Positions 1 to 8,817 are shown, counted from the first letter of the stretch. The stretch is DNA of 64,000 nucleotides from Devosia faecipullorum (GCF_015158295.1 NZ_JACDXV010000002.1:475001-539000), one strand, 5' to 3'. The notes: generated by a model not told the origin, from the letters alone. Numbers and translations: made by a program.

Positions 1-2
1 GC

Positions 3-1886
3 GCCTCGGCGACCTTGCGCTCCTTTGGCAGTGCTTTGGGCAATTTCCAGACCCTGTTCAGCGGCGGGGTCAGCGCCAATGCCGATGTGGTGCGCGACCT
101 CGCCATCAATCTCAGCATCGTTCTGGCTGGCCTGTTCGGCTCGTTCTTCCTGTTGCGGCTGCTGACCAATGCACTGGCCCGGCGGGTCGCTGCGGATGCG
201 CAGGGCAAGGGAGTGATGCGGCGACTGGGCGCGCTGCTATTGGTGGGATTGATCGAAGCGACGAGCATCCTGCTCGCCTGGGCCCTGGGCTATGTGCTGG
301 CGCTCAATACCGGGGTCAATCCGAACGGGCAGATGGGCATCAACCAATCGCTGCTGTTGAACGCCTTCCTCGTGGTGGAGGCGAGCAAACTATTAATGCG
401 GTTGTTCCTCGCGCCGCGCAGCGGCGGCTTGCGGCTCTTGCCGGTCGGAGATGAAAACGCCGCCTATTGGTCGTTCTGGACCGGAAGGCTGATTTCCCTG
501 GTCGGCTATACATTCATGTTCGTGACGCCCCTGCTCAACGGCGTTGTATCGGTGGCGGCGGGCAATGCCGTGCAGGTGCTGGTGATGGCAACTTCGGTCA
601 CCATCGCCATCATCATCGTGTTGCAGAACAAGAGCGATATCCGCAATTGGCTCGCCGGCATTTCCGAGCGCCGCGACAATGACGGGATTGGGCGGCTGCT
701 CGCCGCTTTTGGCCAGCATTGGCATGTCCTGGCCATCGCCTATCTGCTGACGCTGCTTGTGGTATGGTTCGCCAATCCCGAAGGGGCGCTGCCCTTCATG
801 CTGGGGGCGAGCCTGCAATCGGCGATCGCCATCGGCATCGGTTCGCTGATCGCCGGCTTTATCGGCCGCTTCGTCAATGCCGGGCTCAGCCTGCCCGACG
901 ATGTGCGCCAACGACTGCCCCTGCTGGAAACGAGACTGCGGGCCTTCGTGCCCGGGGTGATGACCATTGTGCGCTGGGTGGTGATTTTTGGCGTGCTGGT
1001 GGCCATCGGACAGGCCTGGAGCCTGTTCGATTTCGTCGGTTGGGTCGGCAGCGACGAGGGCCTGGCGGTTGCCGGATCCATCGTCTCGGCGGCGCTGATC
1101 CTGCTGGTGGCCATCGTGCTGCATGTGGTGGTGGCGTCCTGGGTGGAATATCGGCTCAATACCAAAGTGGGGCGGGTGCCGACGCCGCGGGAAAAGACCC
1201 TGCTCAATCTGTTCAAGAACGCTTTCACCATTGCGCTGGTCGTCTTCGCGCTGATGCTGGCCCTGGCGCAGATCGGGGTGAATATCGCGCCGCTCCTGGC
1301 CGGTGCCGGTGTGGTCGGCCTCGCCATCGGTTTCGGCGCGCAAAAACTGGTGCAGGATATCATTACCGGCATTTTCATCCAGTTCGAAAACGTGATGAAC
1401 GAAGGCGACGTGGTGGAAGTGGCCGGACGCTCGGGCACAGTGGAAAAGCTGACCATCCGCTCGGTGACTATTCGCGACATGAGCGGCACCATCCATCTGA
1501 TCCCGTTTTCCTCGGTCGATCAGGTCTCCAATATGGTGCGCGGCTTTTCCTTCTATGTCGCCGAGGTCGAGGTGTCCTACGACAACGACATCGAATTGGT
1601 GAAGCAGGCCATGCGCGACGCCTTCGAGGTGGTGATGGAAAGCGAGCACAAAAATGTCATCCTCGACGATCTCGATCCGCCGGTGCTGGTGGCCTTCACG
1701 CAGACCTCGATGAAATTGCGCGCGCGCATCAAGACGCTGGCCGGCAAGCAATGGGGGGCAGGGCGGCTTTATTCGGAAACGGTGTGGCGGCTCTTTGCCG
1801 AACGCGGCGTGCGCAAGCCGACGCCGCGCGTCTCCTATGTGCCGGGCCTGCCGGCGCCCTGGAACGCCGATGAAGGGGGCAATTGA
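3..1886 (+). CDS. MscS-family mechanosensitive ion channel, 5' end outside the window
   Basis: A large inner-membrane protein with many hydrophobic segments and a C-terminal MscS core. The pore helix is at about residues 421-450 (counted from the TTG at 15), rich in Gly/Ala and reading GVNIAPLLAGAGVVGLAIGF, followed by the beta domain with FENVMNEGDVVEV. The frame is open to the left edge (A-S-A-T precedes the TTG), and large MscS proteins normally carry a longer N-terminal region with a signal sequence, so the true start lies upstream. MscS channels release osmolytes on hypo-osmotic shock. Family certain; subfamily not resolved. Confidence 0.9.
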   Translation, partial: ASATLRSFGSALGNFQTLFSGGVSANADVVRDLAINLSIVLAGLFGSFFLLRLLTNALARRVAADAQGKGVMRRLGALLLVGLIEATSILLAWALGYVLALNTGVNPNGQMGINQSLLLNAFLVVEASKLLMRLFLAPRSGGLRLLPVGDENAAYWSFWTGRLISLVGYTFMFVTPLLNGVVSVAAGNAVQVLVMATSVTIAIIIVLQNKSDIRNWLAGISERRDNDGIGRLLAAFGQHWHVLAIAYLLTLLVVWFANPEGALPFMLGASLQSAIAIGIGSLIAGFIGRFVNAGLSLPDDVRQRLPLLETRLRAFVPGVMTIVRWVVIFGVLVAIGQAWSLFDFVGWVGSDEGLAVAGSIVSAALILLVAIVLHVVVASWVEYRLNTKVGRVPTPREKTLLNLFKNAFTIALVVFALMLALAQIGVNIAPLLAGAGVVGLAIGFGAQKLVQDIITGIFIQFENVMNEGDVVEVAGRSGTVEKLTIRSVTIRDMSGTIHLIPFSSVDQVSNMVRGFSFYVAEVEVSYDNDIELVKQAMRDAFEVVMESEHKNVILDDLDPPVLVAFTQTSMKLRARIKTLAGKQWGAGRLYSETVWRLFAERGVRKPTPRVSYVPGLPAPWNADEGGN

Positions 1887-1932
1887 GCGGCAACGCTTTC
1901 GTGATCGTGATCCGCGCGCGCCGGGCTTTGCC

Positions 1933-1947
1933 TTAAGGCGATCTTAA
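1933..1947. promoter_or_regulatory. CtrA-type binding box upstream of the lytic transglycosylase
   Basis: The sequence TTAAGGCGATCTTAA is a perfect TTAA-N7-TTAA, the CtrA consensus of alphaproteobacteria. A further TTAA lies at 1958-1961. The box is about 110 bp upstream of the chosen ATG (2055) of a cell-wall enzyme, a plausible class of CtrA target. It is a single-site match in an otherwise GC-rich stretch; binding is inferred. Confidence 0.5.
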
Positions 1948-2054
1948 TTGAAGCGGTTAAAATTGAGACATGCGCCGCAGAGGGCGGCGGCGTTCGTCCA
2001 GGCGGCATGCGGGCCGGCGGACGTGATCCTGTCTTTGCGTATCATGAGGCCGAA

Positions 2055-3260
2055 ATGTCCCTCTCGTTCCCATTTCCGTTCGCATTCCGCCAATGGGCCA
2101 TGGCCATTGCCCTGTCGGTGAGCGTCATCGGCGCGGCACAGGCGAGCACCGCCGATTTCGTGCGGGGGCTCTGGCCCGAGGCCGAGCGGGCCGGGGTCAG
2201 CCGCCAGGCGTTCGAAGCGGCCTTTGCCGGCTATAATCCCATCCCCCAGGTGATGGAACTGACCAAAAAGCAGCCCGAATTCAGCCAGACGGTGCAGCAA
2301 TATATCGACAAGCGCATCACCGCCGCCCAGGCCAGCAAGGGCAAGGCGATGCGCGGGGAATGGGCGCAGACGCTGGCGGGCGTGCAGCAGCGCTATGCGG
2401 TGCAGCCGGAGATCGTTCTGGCCATCTGGGGCATGGAGACCAATTTCGGCGGCTATATGGGTGGCAATAATACCATCCATGCGCTCGCCACCCTCACCCA
2501 GAACGGTTATCGCACCGACTTTTTCCGCAGCGAGCTGGTGACGGCTTTGCGCATCGTCACCGATGGCCATATCAGCCCCAATGCCATGGTTGGTTCCTGG
2601 GCCGGCGCGATGGGCCATACCCAATTCATGCCGTCGAGCTTCATGCGCTATGCGGTGGATTATAATGGCGACGGGCGCAAGGATATCTGGAATTCGGTGC
2701 CCGATGCCCTGGGTTCGACCGCCAATTATCTCAAGAGTTTCGGCTGGCGGCCGGGCGAAACCTGGGGCTATGAGGTCAAGCTGCCCAGCGGCTTCGATTT
2801 TGCTGCCGCCCGCAGCCTCGAAAAAGCCCCGCTCAGCCAATGGCAGCGGTTGGGCATTACCCGCGTTTCCGGCCGCGACTTTCCGCGCGCCAGCGATGTG
2901 GCCCGGCTCTATATGCCGGCCGGCGCCAATGGACCGGCATTCCTGCTCCTGCCCAATTTCGATGTGATCAAGCGCTACAACAATTCCGATTCCTATGCGC
3001 TGGCCGTAGGGCATCTGGCCGACCGCATCATTGGCGGCGGCGCTTTCGCGACACCGTGGCCGGCGGGTGATTATGCGCTCAGCAAGGCGCAGCGCGCCGA
3101 GGTGCAGACCCTGCTGGGCCGGGCCGGCTATGATGTGGGAACGCCCGATGGCGTGATCGGCCCCAAGACCCGGGCGGCGGTCATGGCCTATCAGCAGCGC
3201 ATGGGCCTGCCGGCGGATGGCCATGTGTCCGGCACCCTGCTCGATCGGTTGAAGCGCTGA
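2055..3260 (+). CDS. Lytic murein transglycosylase, MltB/SLT family, with peptidoglycan-binding domain
   Basis: A 401-residue exported protein that should cleave peptidoglycan glycan strands non-hydrolytically in the periplasm. Residues 1-30 form a signal peptide ending in AQA. The SLT_2 domain covers about 31-325, with the putative catalytic Glu128 in AIWGMETNFGG and the family's AGAMGHTQFMPSSF stretch. A peptidoglycan-binding domain (about 340-400) repeats the usual LLGRAGYDVGTPDGVIGPKT pattern. A start at 2007 is possible, but the ATG at 2055 puts the signal peptide at the N terminus. No lipobox, so it is probably soluble. A CtrA-type box precedes the gene. Confidence 0.92.
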   Translation: MSLSFPFPFAFRQWAMAIALSVSVIGAAQASTADFVRGLWPEAERAGVSRQAFEAAFAGYNPIPQVMELTKKQPEFSQTVQQYIDKRITAAQASKGKAMRGEWAQTLAGVQQRYAVQPEIVLAIWGMETNFGGYMGGNNTIHALATLTQNGYRTDFFRSELVTALRIVTDGHISPNAMVGSWAGAMGHTQFMPSSFMRYAVDYNGDGRKDIWNSVPDALGSTANYLKSFGWRPGETWGYEVKLPSGFDFAAARSLEKAPLSQWQRLGITRVSGRDFPRASDVARLYMPAGANGPAFLLLPNFDVIKRYNNSDSYALAVGHLADRIIGGGAFATPWPAGDYALSKAQRAEVQTLLGRAGYDVGTPDGVIGPKTRAAVMAYQQRMGLPADGHVSGTLLDRLKR

Positions 3261-3315
3261 GGGCAAGGGTAATGTTCTATTAACAAAGTCGGCGCAGACT
3301 CAACGCGCTTAAGTA

Positions 3316-3355
3316 GAGGGCAGGCATGTAGCCGAGAAAAGGCGCGCCTGCCCTC
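3316..3355. terminator. GC-rich hairpin between transglycosylase and esterase genes
   Basis: GAGGGCAGGC (3316-3325) is exactly complementary to GCCTGCCCTC (3346-3355), a 10-bp stem with a 20-nt loop, about 55 bp past the transglycosylase stop. Only a weak ATTTT follows, so it may be a poor intrinsic terminator or simply a hairpin. Confidence 0.4.
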
Positions 3356-3430
3356 GCCCATTTTGGCGTCATAATCTTCCCGGTTTCCTGCTTTATTCCA
3401 TCCGTCAGATTCAGACAAAGATTTGATGCC

Positions 3431-4429
3431 ATGTCTATTGTTCACCGCGTCCTCGCTACGCTTCTCATTCTCGTTTTCGCAGGGTCCAGCACGGCGTCCG
3501 CCGTCTCCATCATGGACCCGTTCAATATTCCCCAGGCCATGGATGGCGGCACGTCCAAGGTGGGGAACGGGGTGGCCTATGCCGATGGTCCCCGGCACAA
3601 ACTGGACGTCTATGCGCCCGAGCAGCGCGGCAGCGCTGCCCCGGTCGTGTTCTTCATTTATGGTGGCGGCTGGAGCCGGGGCAATCGGGAAGAATATGAA
3701 TTTGTCGGCCGAGCGCTGGCTTCGCGCGGTTTCGTCACGGTGATCGCCGATTACCGGCTGGTGCCGGAAGTGCGCTATCCCGGCTTCATCGAGGACAGCG
3801 CCCGCGCCCTGCGCTGGGTTCAGGACAATATCGCCAATTATGGCGGCGACCCCAACCGGCTGTTCCTCGCCGGACATTCCGCCGGGGCCTATAATGCGGT
3901 CATGCTGGCGCTCGATCCCTCATTCCGCCAGGAATATGGGGTGACCATGCCCATTCTCGCGGTGGGCGCGCTGTCGGGGCCCTATGACTTCTACCCGTTC
4001 GAATATTTCGAGGTGCAGGAAGCTTTCGGGCAGGCACCCAATCCCGAAGGCACTCAGCCGATCAACCTGATCACCGCCGAGGCGCCGCCCATGTATCTGG
4101 CCACCGGCACCAGCGATCCGATCGTGCGGATGCAGAATACCGAGCGCTTTGCCGACCGGTTGCGGGCGCAGGGCGTCTGGGTGACGACGCAATATTACGA
4201 AGGCTTCGGCCATATGGAGCCGGTGATCGCCATGGGAGCCTTGTGGCGCTGGCGCATGCCGGTGCTCGATGACGTGACCGGTTTCTTCCAGCGCTTCGGG
4301 GCGTTCCCGAGCGGGGTGCCCTATCTCGCCGTCGCCCCGGACGCGCCCGAAATGCTGCCCGATTCAGTGATGCCGACCGACGAGATCGTGCGCCAGATCA
4401 ATGCCATGTTCCAGCCGATCGAAGATTAG
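3431..4429 (+). CDS. Secreted alpha/beta hydrolase, carboxylesterase (BD-FAE/lipase) type
   Basis: A 332-residue esterase-like protein with a signal peptide ending near residue 24 (TASA). The catalytic triad is visible: Ser150 in GHSAGAY, Asp229 in GTSDPIV and His261 in GFGHMEP. The oxyanion-loop motif reads YGGGW where this family usually has HGGGW. The Pro-rich PGFIEDSARALRWV segment before the nucleophile is typical of acylaminoacyl/kynurenine-formamidase-like esterases. Monocistronic by spacing. The substrate cannot be read from the sequence; periplasmic location is inferred from the signal peptide. Confidence 0.85.
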   Translation: MSIVHRVLATLLILVFAGSSTASAVSIMDPFNIPQAMDGGTSKVGNGVAYADGPRHKLDVYAPEQRGSAAPVVFFIYGGGWSRGNREEYEFVGRALASRGFVTVIADYRLVPEVRYPGFIEDSARALRWVQDNIANYGGDPNRLFLAGHSAGAYNAVMLALDPSFRQEYGVTMPILAVGALSGPYDFYPFEYFEVQEAFGQAPNPEGTQPINLITAEAPPMYLATGTSDPIVRMQNTERFADRLRAQGVWVTTQYYEGFGHMEPVIAMGALWRWRMPVLDDVTGFFQRFGAFPSGVPYLAVAPDAPEMLPDSVMPTDEIVRQINAMFQPIED

Positions 4430-4462
4430 GCTCCCGATCATTTCAGTATTCAGTGGAAACGC

Positions 4463-4876
4463 TCAGGTCTCGGGCGTGATGGTAATGGCGTCGGCGGAGC
4501 GCCGGCTGGGGCCGTGATAGACGGCCTCGACATTATTGCCGTCCGGGTCGATCACGAAACAGGCGTAATAGCCGGGATGGTAGTGCCGCTCGCCGGGCGC
4601 GCCATTGTCTTGTCCGCCGGCCTTGAGCGCCGCCGCGTAAAAGGCATCGACCATGGCCGGATCGCGGGCCTGGAAGGCCAGATGGACATGGGTGGGGATG
4701 GTGCGGGCATCGGCGGCGTCGATGAACAATTCATCGGCCTGGAGCCAGTTCTGGCCGGAGGCCGTGAGGGGAATGCCCAGAACCACGAGCACGGCCTCGT
4801 AGAAATATCGGGTATCGAGGAAATTGCGGGCGCGCAGATGCACGTGGTCGAACAGCCGACCGGTATGAAATTGCAT
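4463..4876 (-). CDS. VOC (glyoxalase/dioxygenase-fold) family protein
   Basis: A 137-residue protein with the two beta-alpha-beta-beta-beta modules of the vicinal oxygen chelate fold: FDHVHLRARNFLDTRYFYEA at the N terminus and HVHLAFQARD plus YYACFVIDPDGNNVEAV at the C terminus. Potential metal ligands (His12/His14, the HVHLAF histidines, Glu in NNVEAV) are present. The group includes many glyoxalase-like and antibiotic-resistance-like proteins; the substrate is unknown. It lies 55 bp downstream of bfr on the same strand, with a hairpin between, so co-transcription is uncertain. Confidence 0.85.
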   Translation of the reverse strand: MQFHTGRLFDHVHLRARNFLDTRYFYEAVLVVLGIPLTASGQNWLQADELFIDAADARTIPTHVHLAFQARDPAMVDAFYAAALKAGGQDNGAPGERHYHPGYYACFVIDPDGNNVEAVYHGPSRRSADAITITPET

Positions 4877-4898
4877 GATCCTGTCCCTGAAACGGACA

Positions 4899-4923
4899 GC
4901 GCCCGAACCATGGGTCCGGGCGC
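4899..4923 (-). terminator. Hairpin after bfr, possible weak terminator
   Basis: GCGCCCGAACC (4899-4909) pairs with GGTCCGGGCGC (4913-4923) apart from one A-C mismatch, directly past the bfr stop on the minus strand. The run after it on that strand is TGTCCGTTT, not a true U tract, so termination may be partial and let the VOC gene be read. Confidence 0.4.
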
Positions 4924-4931
4924 ATTGTCGT

Positions 4932-5417
4932 TTATTCGGCCTCGTCGGCGGGGGCGGCGTTGAGCTGGCCGTATTTTTCCGGCCCGATCTTTTCGAACAA
5001 TTCGAGCTGGGTTTCGAGGAAGTCGATATGGCCTTCCTCGTCGGCCAGCAATTCCTCGAACAGGTTCTTGGAGACGTAATCGCCCAGCTCCTCGCAAAGC
5101 TCGCGGCTGGATTTGTAGGCGGCGCGGGCCTCGTATTCGCCGGCCAGATCGGCCTCGAGCACTTCCTTGATGGTCTGACCGATGCGCAGCGGCGCTACGC
5201 GCTGCAGGTTGGGATGGCCTTCAAGGAAGATGATGCGCTCGATCAGCTTGTCGGCATGGTGCATCTCTTCGATGGATTCGGCGCGTTCCTTGGCGGCCAG
5301 GCGCTTATAGCCCCAATCGTCCAGGAGCCGGAAATGCACCCAATATTGATTGACCGCGCCGAGCTCGAGGAACAGGGCTTCGTTAAGCCGCTCGATGACT
5401 TGTGCTTCGCCTTTCAC
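4932..5417 (-). CDS. bfr: Bacterioferritin
   Basis: A 161-residue iron-storage protein of 24-mer type with a di-iron ferroxidase centre and haem at subunit interfaces. Starting from the GTG at 5417, the N terminus reads [15 protein letters not shown], matching the family's usual MKGD start. The numbering then fits exactly: ferroxidase ligands Glu18, Tyr25, Glu51, His54, Glu94, Glu127 and His130, and haem ligand Met52, are all present. GGAG lies 6 nt before this GTG, which supports it over the TTG at 5429. The start overlaps the end of bfd by 35 bp, implying coupled translation. Confidence 0.95.
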   Translation of the reverse strand: MKGEAQVIERLNEALFLELGAVNQYWVHFRLLDDWGYKRLAAKERAESIEEMHHADKLIERIIFLEGHPNLQRVAPLRIGQTIKEVLEADLAGEYEARAAYKSSRELCEELGDYVSKNLFEELLADEEGHIDFLETQLELFEKIGPEKYGQLNAAPADEAE

Positions 5418-5694
5418 GACGTACTCCAATCCGTTGCTTTTTGAGCTTTTCGAGCCCGGACTGGATCGTCACCAGCTCAGCGGGCTCATGGGCTTGCTGT
5501 GCATGGTAGTTTTCGGTGACGCGAACGATAATGTCCACCACATTCGGCACGCAGCCGGAGCATTTCGCGCGGCGATTGAGCTCGGCATAGACCTTGGCGG
5601 GAACGACAAGCTGCCAAGGATCGGCCTTGAGCAGATCGAGCACGATATCCTCGATCTCGGCCGAGGTAATCATATTGCACTGGCAGACGAGCAT
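5383..5694 (-). CDS. bfd: Bacterioferritin-associated ferredoxin
   Basis: A roughly 103-residue [2Fe-2S] protein. Bfd proteins reduce the haem of bacterioferritin so that stored iron can be released. The start at the ATG at 5694 gives the family-typical opening [14 protein letters not shown]. The CxC pair (Cys4, Cys6) and the later CSGC pair provide the four cluster ligands. The longer frame from the TTG at 5721 adds only a Pro/Cys tail unlike the family. A basic C-terminal extension ([17 protein letters not shown]) runs over the first 35 bp of bfr and looks like a by-product of the overlap. Confidence 0.9.
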   Translation of the reverse strand: MLVCQCNMITSAEIEDIVLDLLKADPWQLVVPAKVYAELNRRAKCSGCVPNVVDIIVRVTENYHAQQAHEPAELVTIQSGLEKLKKQRIGVRRERRSTSHRAA

Positions 5695-5729
5695 GGCGGG
5701 GGCCGGACAAGGACACTTCAACGCGGCGG

Positions 5730-5758
5730 ACTAAACGCCCGTCAATGTTGAATGTCAA
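5730..5758 (-). promoter_or_regulatory. Promoter with palindromic operator candidate for bfd-bfr
   Basis: On the minus strand TTGACA (5758-5753), 17 bp, then TTTAGT (5735-5730) fits a housekeeping sigma promoter for bfd-bfr. The -35 lies inside the palindrome GTTGACATTCAAC (5747-5759), which could be an operator. It does not look like a textbook Irr or Fur box to me, so the regulator is open. Confidence 0.5.
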
Positions 5759-5760
5759 CG

Positions 5761-6471
5761 TCATAAATTGTCACGCCGGGACGCCGCCTGCTCCTGGCGG
5801 TGACGGGCGGCGATCAAGGCCGCCGAGGCGGCGCTGCGATGGGCCGAGGAAAAGAATTCGCGATGGGCGAGGACCAGCACGGTGGCAAGGCACACCGCGA
5901 CCCCGACCCATTCGGAGACGAACCAGGCAACGGCGGGAATGGAGAAATAATAGGCGCGGATGCCGCTGTTGAAATTGCGCGCGCCCAGCGCGTTCATCTG
6001 GGCAATGGCGTCGATTTCCTCGTCGCTGGTCACCCTATCATGGTCCAGCGCGCCCAGCATGATGCAGAAATGGTTGAACTGGCGCAGCGACAGGGTGAAG
6101 GCGAAAAAGGCCAGCACGAACATGGTGAGGAGCGTTGCCAGATGGATCTGCACGTCGAGCACCGAATAGGTGCGGTCGAAGGAGAGGGTGTCGAGCGCCT
6201 CCATCAGCGTCGGCAATTGGCCATAGACCGCGAAAACCGCCAGCACGAGCAGGACCGAGGTGGAGGCGAGGAAGCTGACCGAGCCCATCAGATTGCCGGA
6301 CAGGATTGCATCGAACGGGGTTTCCCGCCGCGTGGCGTGGGCCACCCAGCGCCGCCGCTGCACATTCATGATGGTGGAGAGCGATGGCCGGAATTTCTCG
6401 ACCTGGGGCACGATCACATTATAGGCAAGATAGGCCAGAAGCGGGAATATGGACGTCAATAGACTGGTCAC
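5761..6471 (-). CDS. DUF599 family membrane protein
   Basis: A 236-residue integral membrane protein with about four hydrophobic segments (residues 5-22, 60-85, 108-128, 180-205). The early RRRWV stretch after the first segment, GNLMGSVSFLASTSVLLVLA and FRQ/NHFC-type sequences match the DUF599 family, common in alphaproteobacteria and of unknown function. It lies upstream of bfd on the same strand but is separated by that operon's own promoter. Confidence 0.85.
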   Translation of the reverse strand: MTSLLTSIFPLLAYLAYNVIVPQVEKFRPSLSTIMNVQRRRWVAHATRRETPFDAILSGNLMGSVSFLASTSVLLVLAVFAVYGQLPTLMEALDTLSFDRTYSVLDVQIHLATLLTMFVLAFFAFTLSLRQFNHFCIMLGALDHDRVTSDEEIDAIAQMNALGARNFNSGIRAYYFSIPAVAWFVSEWVGVAVCLATVLVLAHREFFSSAHRSAASAALIAARHRQEQAASRRDNL

Positions 6472-6537
6472 GTTGGGCTCTCCGGCGCCGGCTTGTCCTT
6501 GCGATTATAGCGTGGCCCCCGGCCTTGGCGATATTGG

Positions 6538-7575
6538 CTAGATCGGGCGCGGATTGGCGCGATGGATGGCGTCGATGTCGGCCAGCACCTCGGGGGACAA
6601 TTCCAGATCGGCCGCGCCGAGCACCTGCCGCAATTGGGTGGTGCTGGTCGCCCCGATAATGGTCGAGGCCATGAAGGGGCGGCTGCGGCAGAAGGCGATG
6701 GCCATTTGCACCGGGTCGAGCCCATGGCGCGCCGCCAGAGCGTGATAGTCCCGGGTGGCGCGATCCGAATGGGCGTTGAGCCGCCAGAAGCCCTTCTGGT
6801 ACTCCCGGCGGCTGCCGCGGGGCGTGGCGTCATCGAAATATTTGCCGGTCAGCAGGCCCGCGGCCAGGGGCGAATAGGCGAGGAGCCCGACCTGTTCGTG
6901 ATGGCTGAGTTCGGCCAGGTCATGGTCGAAAATGCGGCGGAGCAGGCTGTATTCGTTCTGGATCGAGACGATGCGGGGCAGGCCGTTCTGCTCGGCCAGC
7001 CGCAGCCATTGCGTCAGGCCCCATGTGGTTTCGTTCGAAAGGCCGATATGGCGGATCTTGCCCTCCCGCACCAGATCGCCCAGGGCGGCGAGCACCTCGG
7101 CGATATTGTCGAGCGCCCTGGCCGTTTCCTGGCCATGGGGGGCAAAGGTCCAGTAATTTTCGAAATTGTAATGGCCACGGCTGGCCCAGTGGATCTGGTA
7201 GAGATCGACATGATCGGTCCGCAGGCGCTTGAGGCTGGCTTCGAGCGCCTCACGCACCGAGTGGCGGTCCGGCACGGCGCCATTGCGGATATGGGCATTG
7301 CCGCCGCCGGCCATCTTGGTGGCCAGAACCCATTTATCGCGATCCCCATGGGCCGCGAACCAATTGCCGATAATGGTTTCGGTGCGGCCGCTGGTCCCGG
7401 GGCTGGCGGGAACGGCATACATTTCCGCCGTGTCCATGAAATTGATGCCGGCATCGCGCGCCATGGCGATCTGGGCATGCCCCTCGGCCTCGTCGTTCTG
7501 GCTCCCCCAGGTCATGGTGCCCAGACAGATATCGGTGACCGCAAGATCGCTGCGGCCAAGGGTTTTGAACTGCAT
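6538..7575 (-). CDS. Aldo/keto reductase, Tas-like
   Basis: A 345-residue NADPH-dependent oxidoreductase with the TIM-barrel AKR fold. It begins MQFKTLGRSDLAVTDICLGT and has the catalytic Asp/Tyr (FMDTAEMY), Lys (LATKMAGG) and His (YQIHWASR), and ends with the coenzyme-phosphate site IGATSTTQLRQV. Length and sequence run closely parallel to Escherichia coli Tas (346 residues, tyrosine-suppressor aldo/keto reductase). The ATG at 7575 is chosen because the longer frame to 7707 adds an unrelated 44 residues. Substrate unknown. Confidence 0.9.
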   Translation of the reverse strand: MQFKTLGRSDLAVTDICLGTMTWGSQNDEAEGHAQIAMARDAGINFMDTAEMYAVPASPGTSGRTETIIGNWFAAHGDRDKWVLATKMAGGGNAHIRNGAVPDRHSVREALEASLKRLRTDHVDLYQIHWASRGHYNFENYWTFAPHGQETARALDNIAEVLAALGDLVREGKIRHIGLSNETTWGLTQWLRLAEQNGLPRIVSIQNEYSLLRRIFDHDLAELSHHEQVGLLAYSPLAAGLLTGKYFDDATPRGSRREYQKGFWRLNAHSDRATRDYHALAARHGLDPVQMAIAFCRSRPFMASTIIGATSTTQLRQVLGAADLELSPEVLADIDAIHRANPRPI

Positions 7576-7735
7576 AAGAAAATCCGGAAAAAGGCGGGTC
7601 AGGGGAAGGTGGCGGATGCTAAACCGGCCGGCCTGGCGATGGAAGCGATGGAGCGGTATTTGCCCATGATCTGGTCCCAGGGGAGAGAACTTTCCCCAGA
7701 ATGTCAAAAAACCGTCACCAAGCGCTCAAGGGGGG

Positions 7736-7764
7736 TTGAGGTCTGGGAAATCACCCCCTATATA
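7736..7764 (+). promoter_or_regulatory. Strong promoter of the initiator tRNA gene
   Basis: TTGAGG (7736-7741), 17 bp, TATATA (7759-7764). The spacing and AT-rich -10 in a GC-rich setting, 33 bp before the mature tRNA 5' end, make this the likely tRNA promoter. Confidence 0.7.
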
Positions 7765-7796
7765 GCCCTCACACCGCGCCGAGGCGCCGTGTTTGA

Positions 7797-7873
<77 letters not shown>

Positions 7874-7875
7874 AT

Positions 7876-7916
7876 ACACCCCTAAATGCTTCGGCGTTTA
7901 GGGGTGTTTCCTTTTT
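7876..7916 (+). terminator. Rho-independent terminator of the tRNA-fMet gene
   Basis: ACACCCCTAAATGC, a TTCG tetraloop, GCGTTTAGGGGTGT and then TTTCCTTTTT form a 14-bp stem (one G-T pair) only two bases after the tRNA CCA end. Confidence 0.9.
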
Positions 7917-8042
7917 GACGATCAGCAATGGTGCAAGGGTGCAATTGGCTTCCGGTGCTGCGCGCAGCAAGACCTGATCGCGCATCAGATGCTCCATCGG
8001 AGCATCTGACTTGCAAATCATTCCTTATTGGCTGGTTCTGCC

Positions 8043-8816
8043 CTAGCGGCCGACAAATCGGGCGGGGCGCTTTTCCACGAAGGCGCGCTGGGCTTCGCGG
8101 GCGTCTTCGGTCTTCGAGAGGCCGACGGTCAGCGTCTGCTCGTAGCGATAGGCATCGCGCACCGGCATTTCCTTGACATTGATGAACGCCTGCTTGGCGG
8201 CCTGGACGGCGAGGGGGCTCTTGGCGGCGATCTCGCGGGCATAGGTCATTGCTTCCTCGATCAGTTTTTCGCCCGGAACAACCGCTTCGGCAATGCCCAG
8301 ACGATAGAGCTCGGACGGCGGATAGCTGCGGCCGGTAAAATACATGGCCCGGGCGCGCGAGCGGCCAAAATGCTCGTTGATGAAGGCGGTGCCGCCCGCC
8401 AGGCCGACATTGACCTCCGGCATCTGGAAATTCGCCGTTTCCGAGGCCACGATGATGTCGCAGCTGAGCGCGAGCACGAAGCCGGCGCCGATCATCGGAC
8501 CGTTGACGGCGGCGATCACTGGCTTGGGGCAATCGGCCACGGCGTCGAAGAAATTGCGCACGATGCGGTTGTTGCGCGCATATTCGCCGGCGCCCGCACT
8601 GATGCCGACACGCTCCTTGATGTCAGCGCCCGCTGAAAACACCTTGCCCGCGGCGGTGAGGATGATGACGCGCACCTCGTCGGCCTCGCCCAGGCTTTCA
8701 AAGATGGTGATGAGTTCTTCGCGCATCGGCCCGTTCTGGGCGTTGACCGGGGGGCGGTTGATGGTCACGGTCGCGATGTGGTCGGAAATATCCAGGGTAT
8801 AAAACTGATAGCTCAT
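8043..8816 (-). CDS. Enoyl-CoA hydratase/isomerase (crotonase) family protein
   Basis: A 257-residue crotonase-fold enzyme acting on an acyl-CoA thioester. The CoA/oxyanion segments SAGADIKERV and GPMIGAGFVLALSCDIIVA are present. In classical enoyl-CoA hydratases two glutamates do the hydration; the second is here (MPEVNVG), but the position of the first, in GGGCEL-type motifs, is occupied by Val (GAGFVL). It may therefore be an isomerase, hydrolase or other crotonase. The ATG at 8816 lies 1 bp past the tctA stop, so it is the last gene of the tctB-tctA operon and probably acts on the imported acid after CoA activation. Confidence 0.85.
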   Translation of the reverse strand: MSYQFYTLDISDHIATVTINRPPVNAQNGPMREELITIFESLGEADEVRVIILTAAGKVFSAGADIKERVGISAGAGEYARNNRIVRNFFDAVADCPKPVIAAVNGPMIGAGFVLALSCDIIVASETANFQMPEVNVGLAGGTAFINEHFGRSRARAMYFTGRSYPPSELYRLGIAEAVVPGEKLIEEAMTYAREIAAKSPLAVQAAKQAFINVKEMPVRDAYRYEQTLTVGLSKTEDAREAQRAFVEKRPARFVGR

Positions 8817-8817
8817 C

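Noticed and set aside
393..1751. Long minus-strand frame under the MscS gene
   Set aside because: Low-complexity His/Arg/Gln-rich translation, and the plus-strand MscS core motifs are intact.
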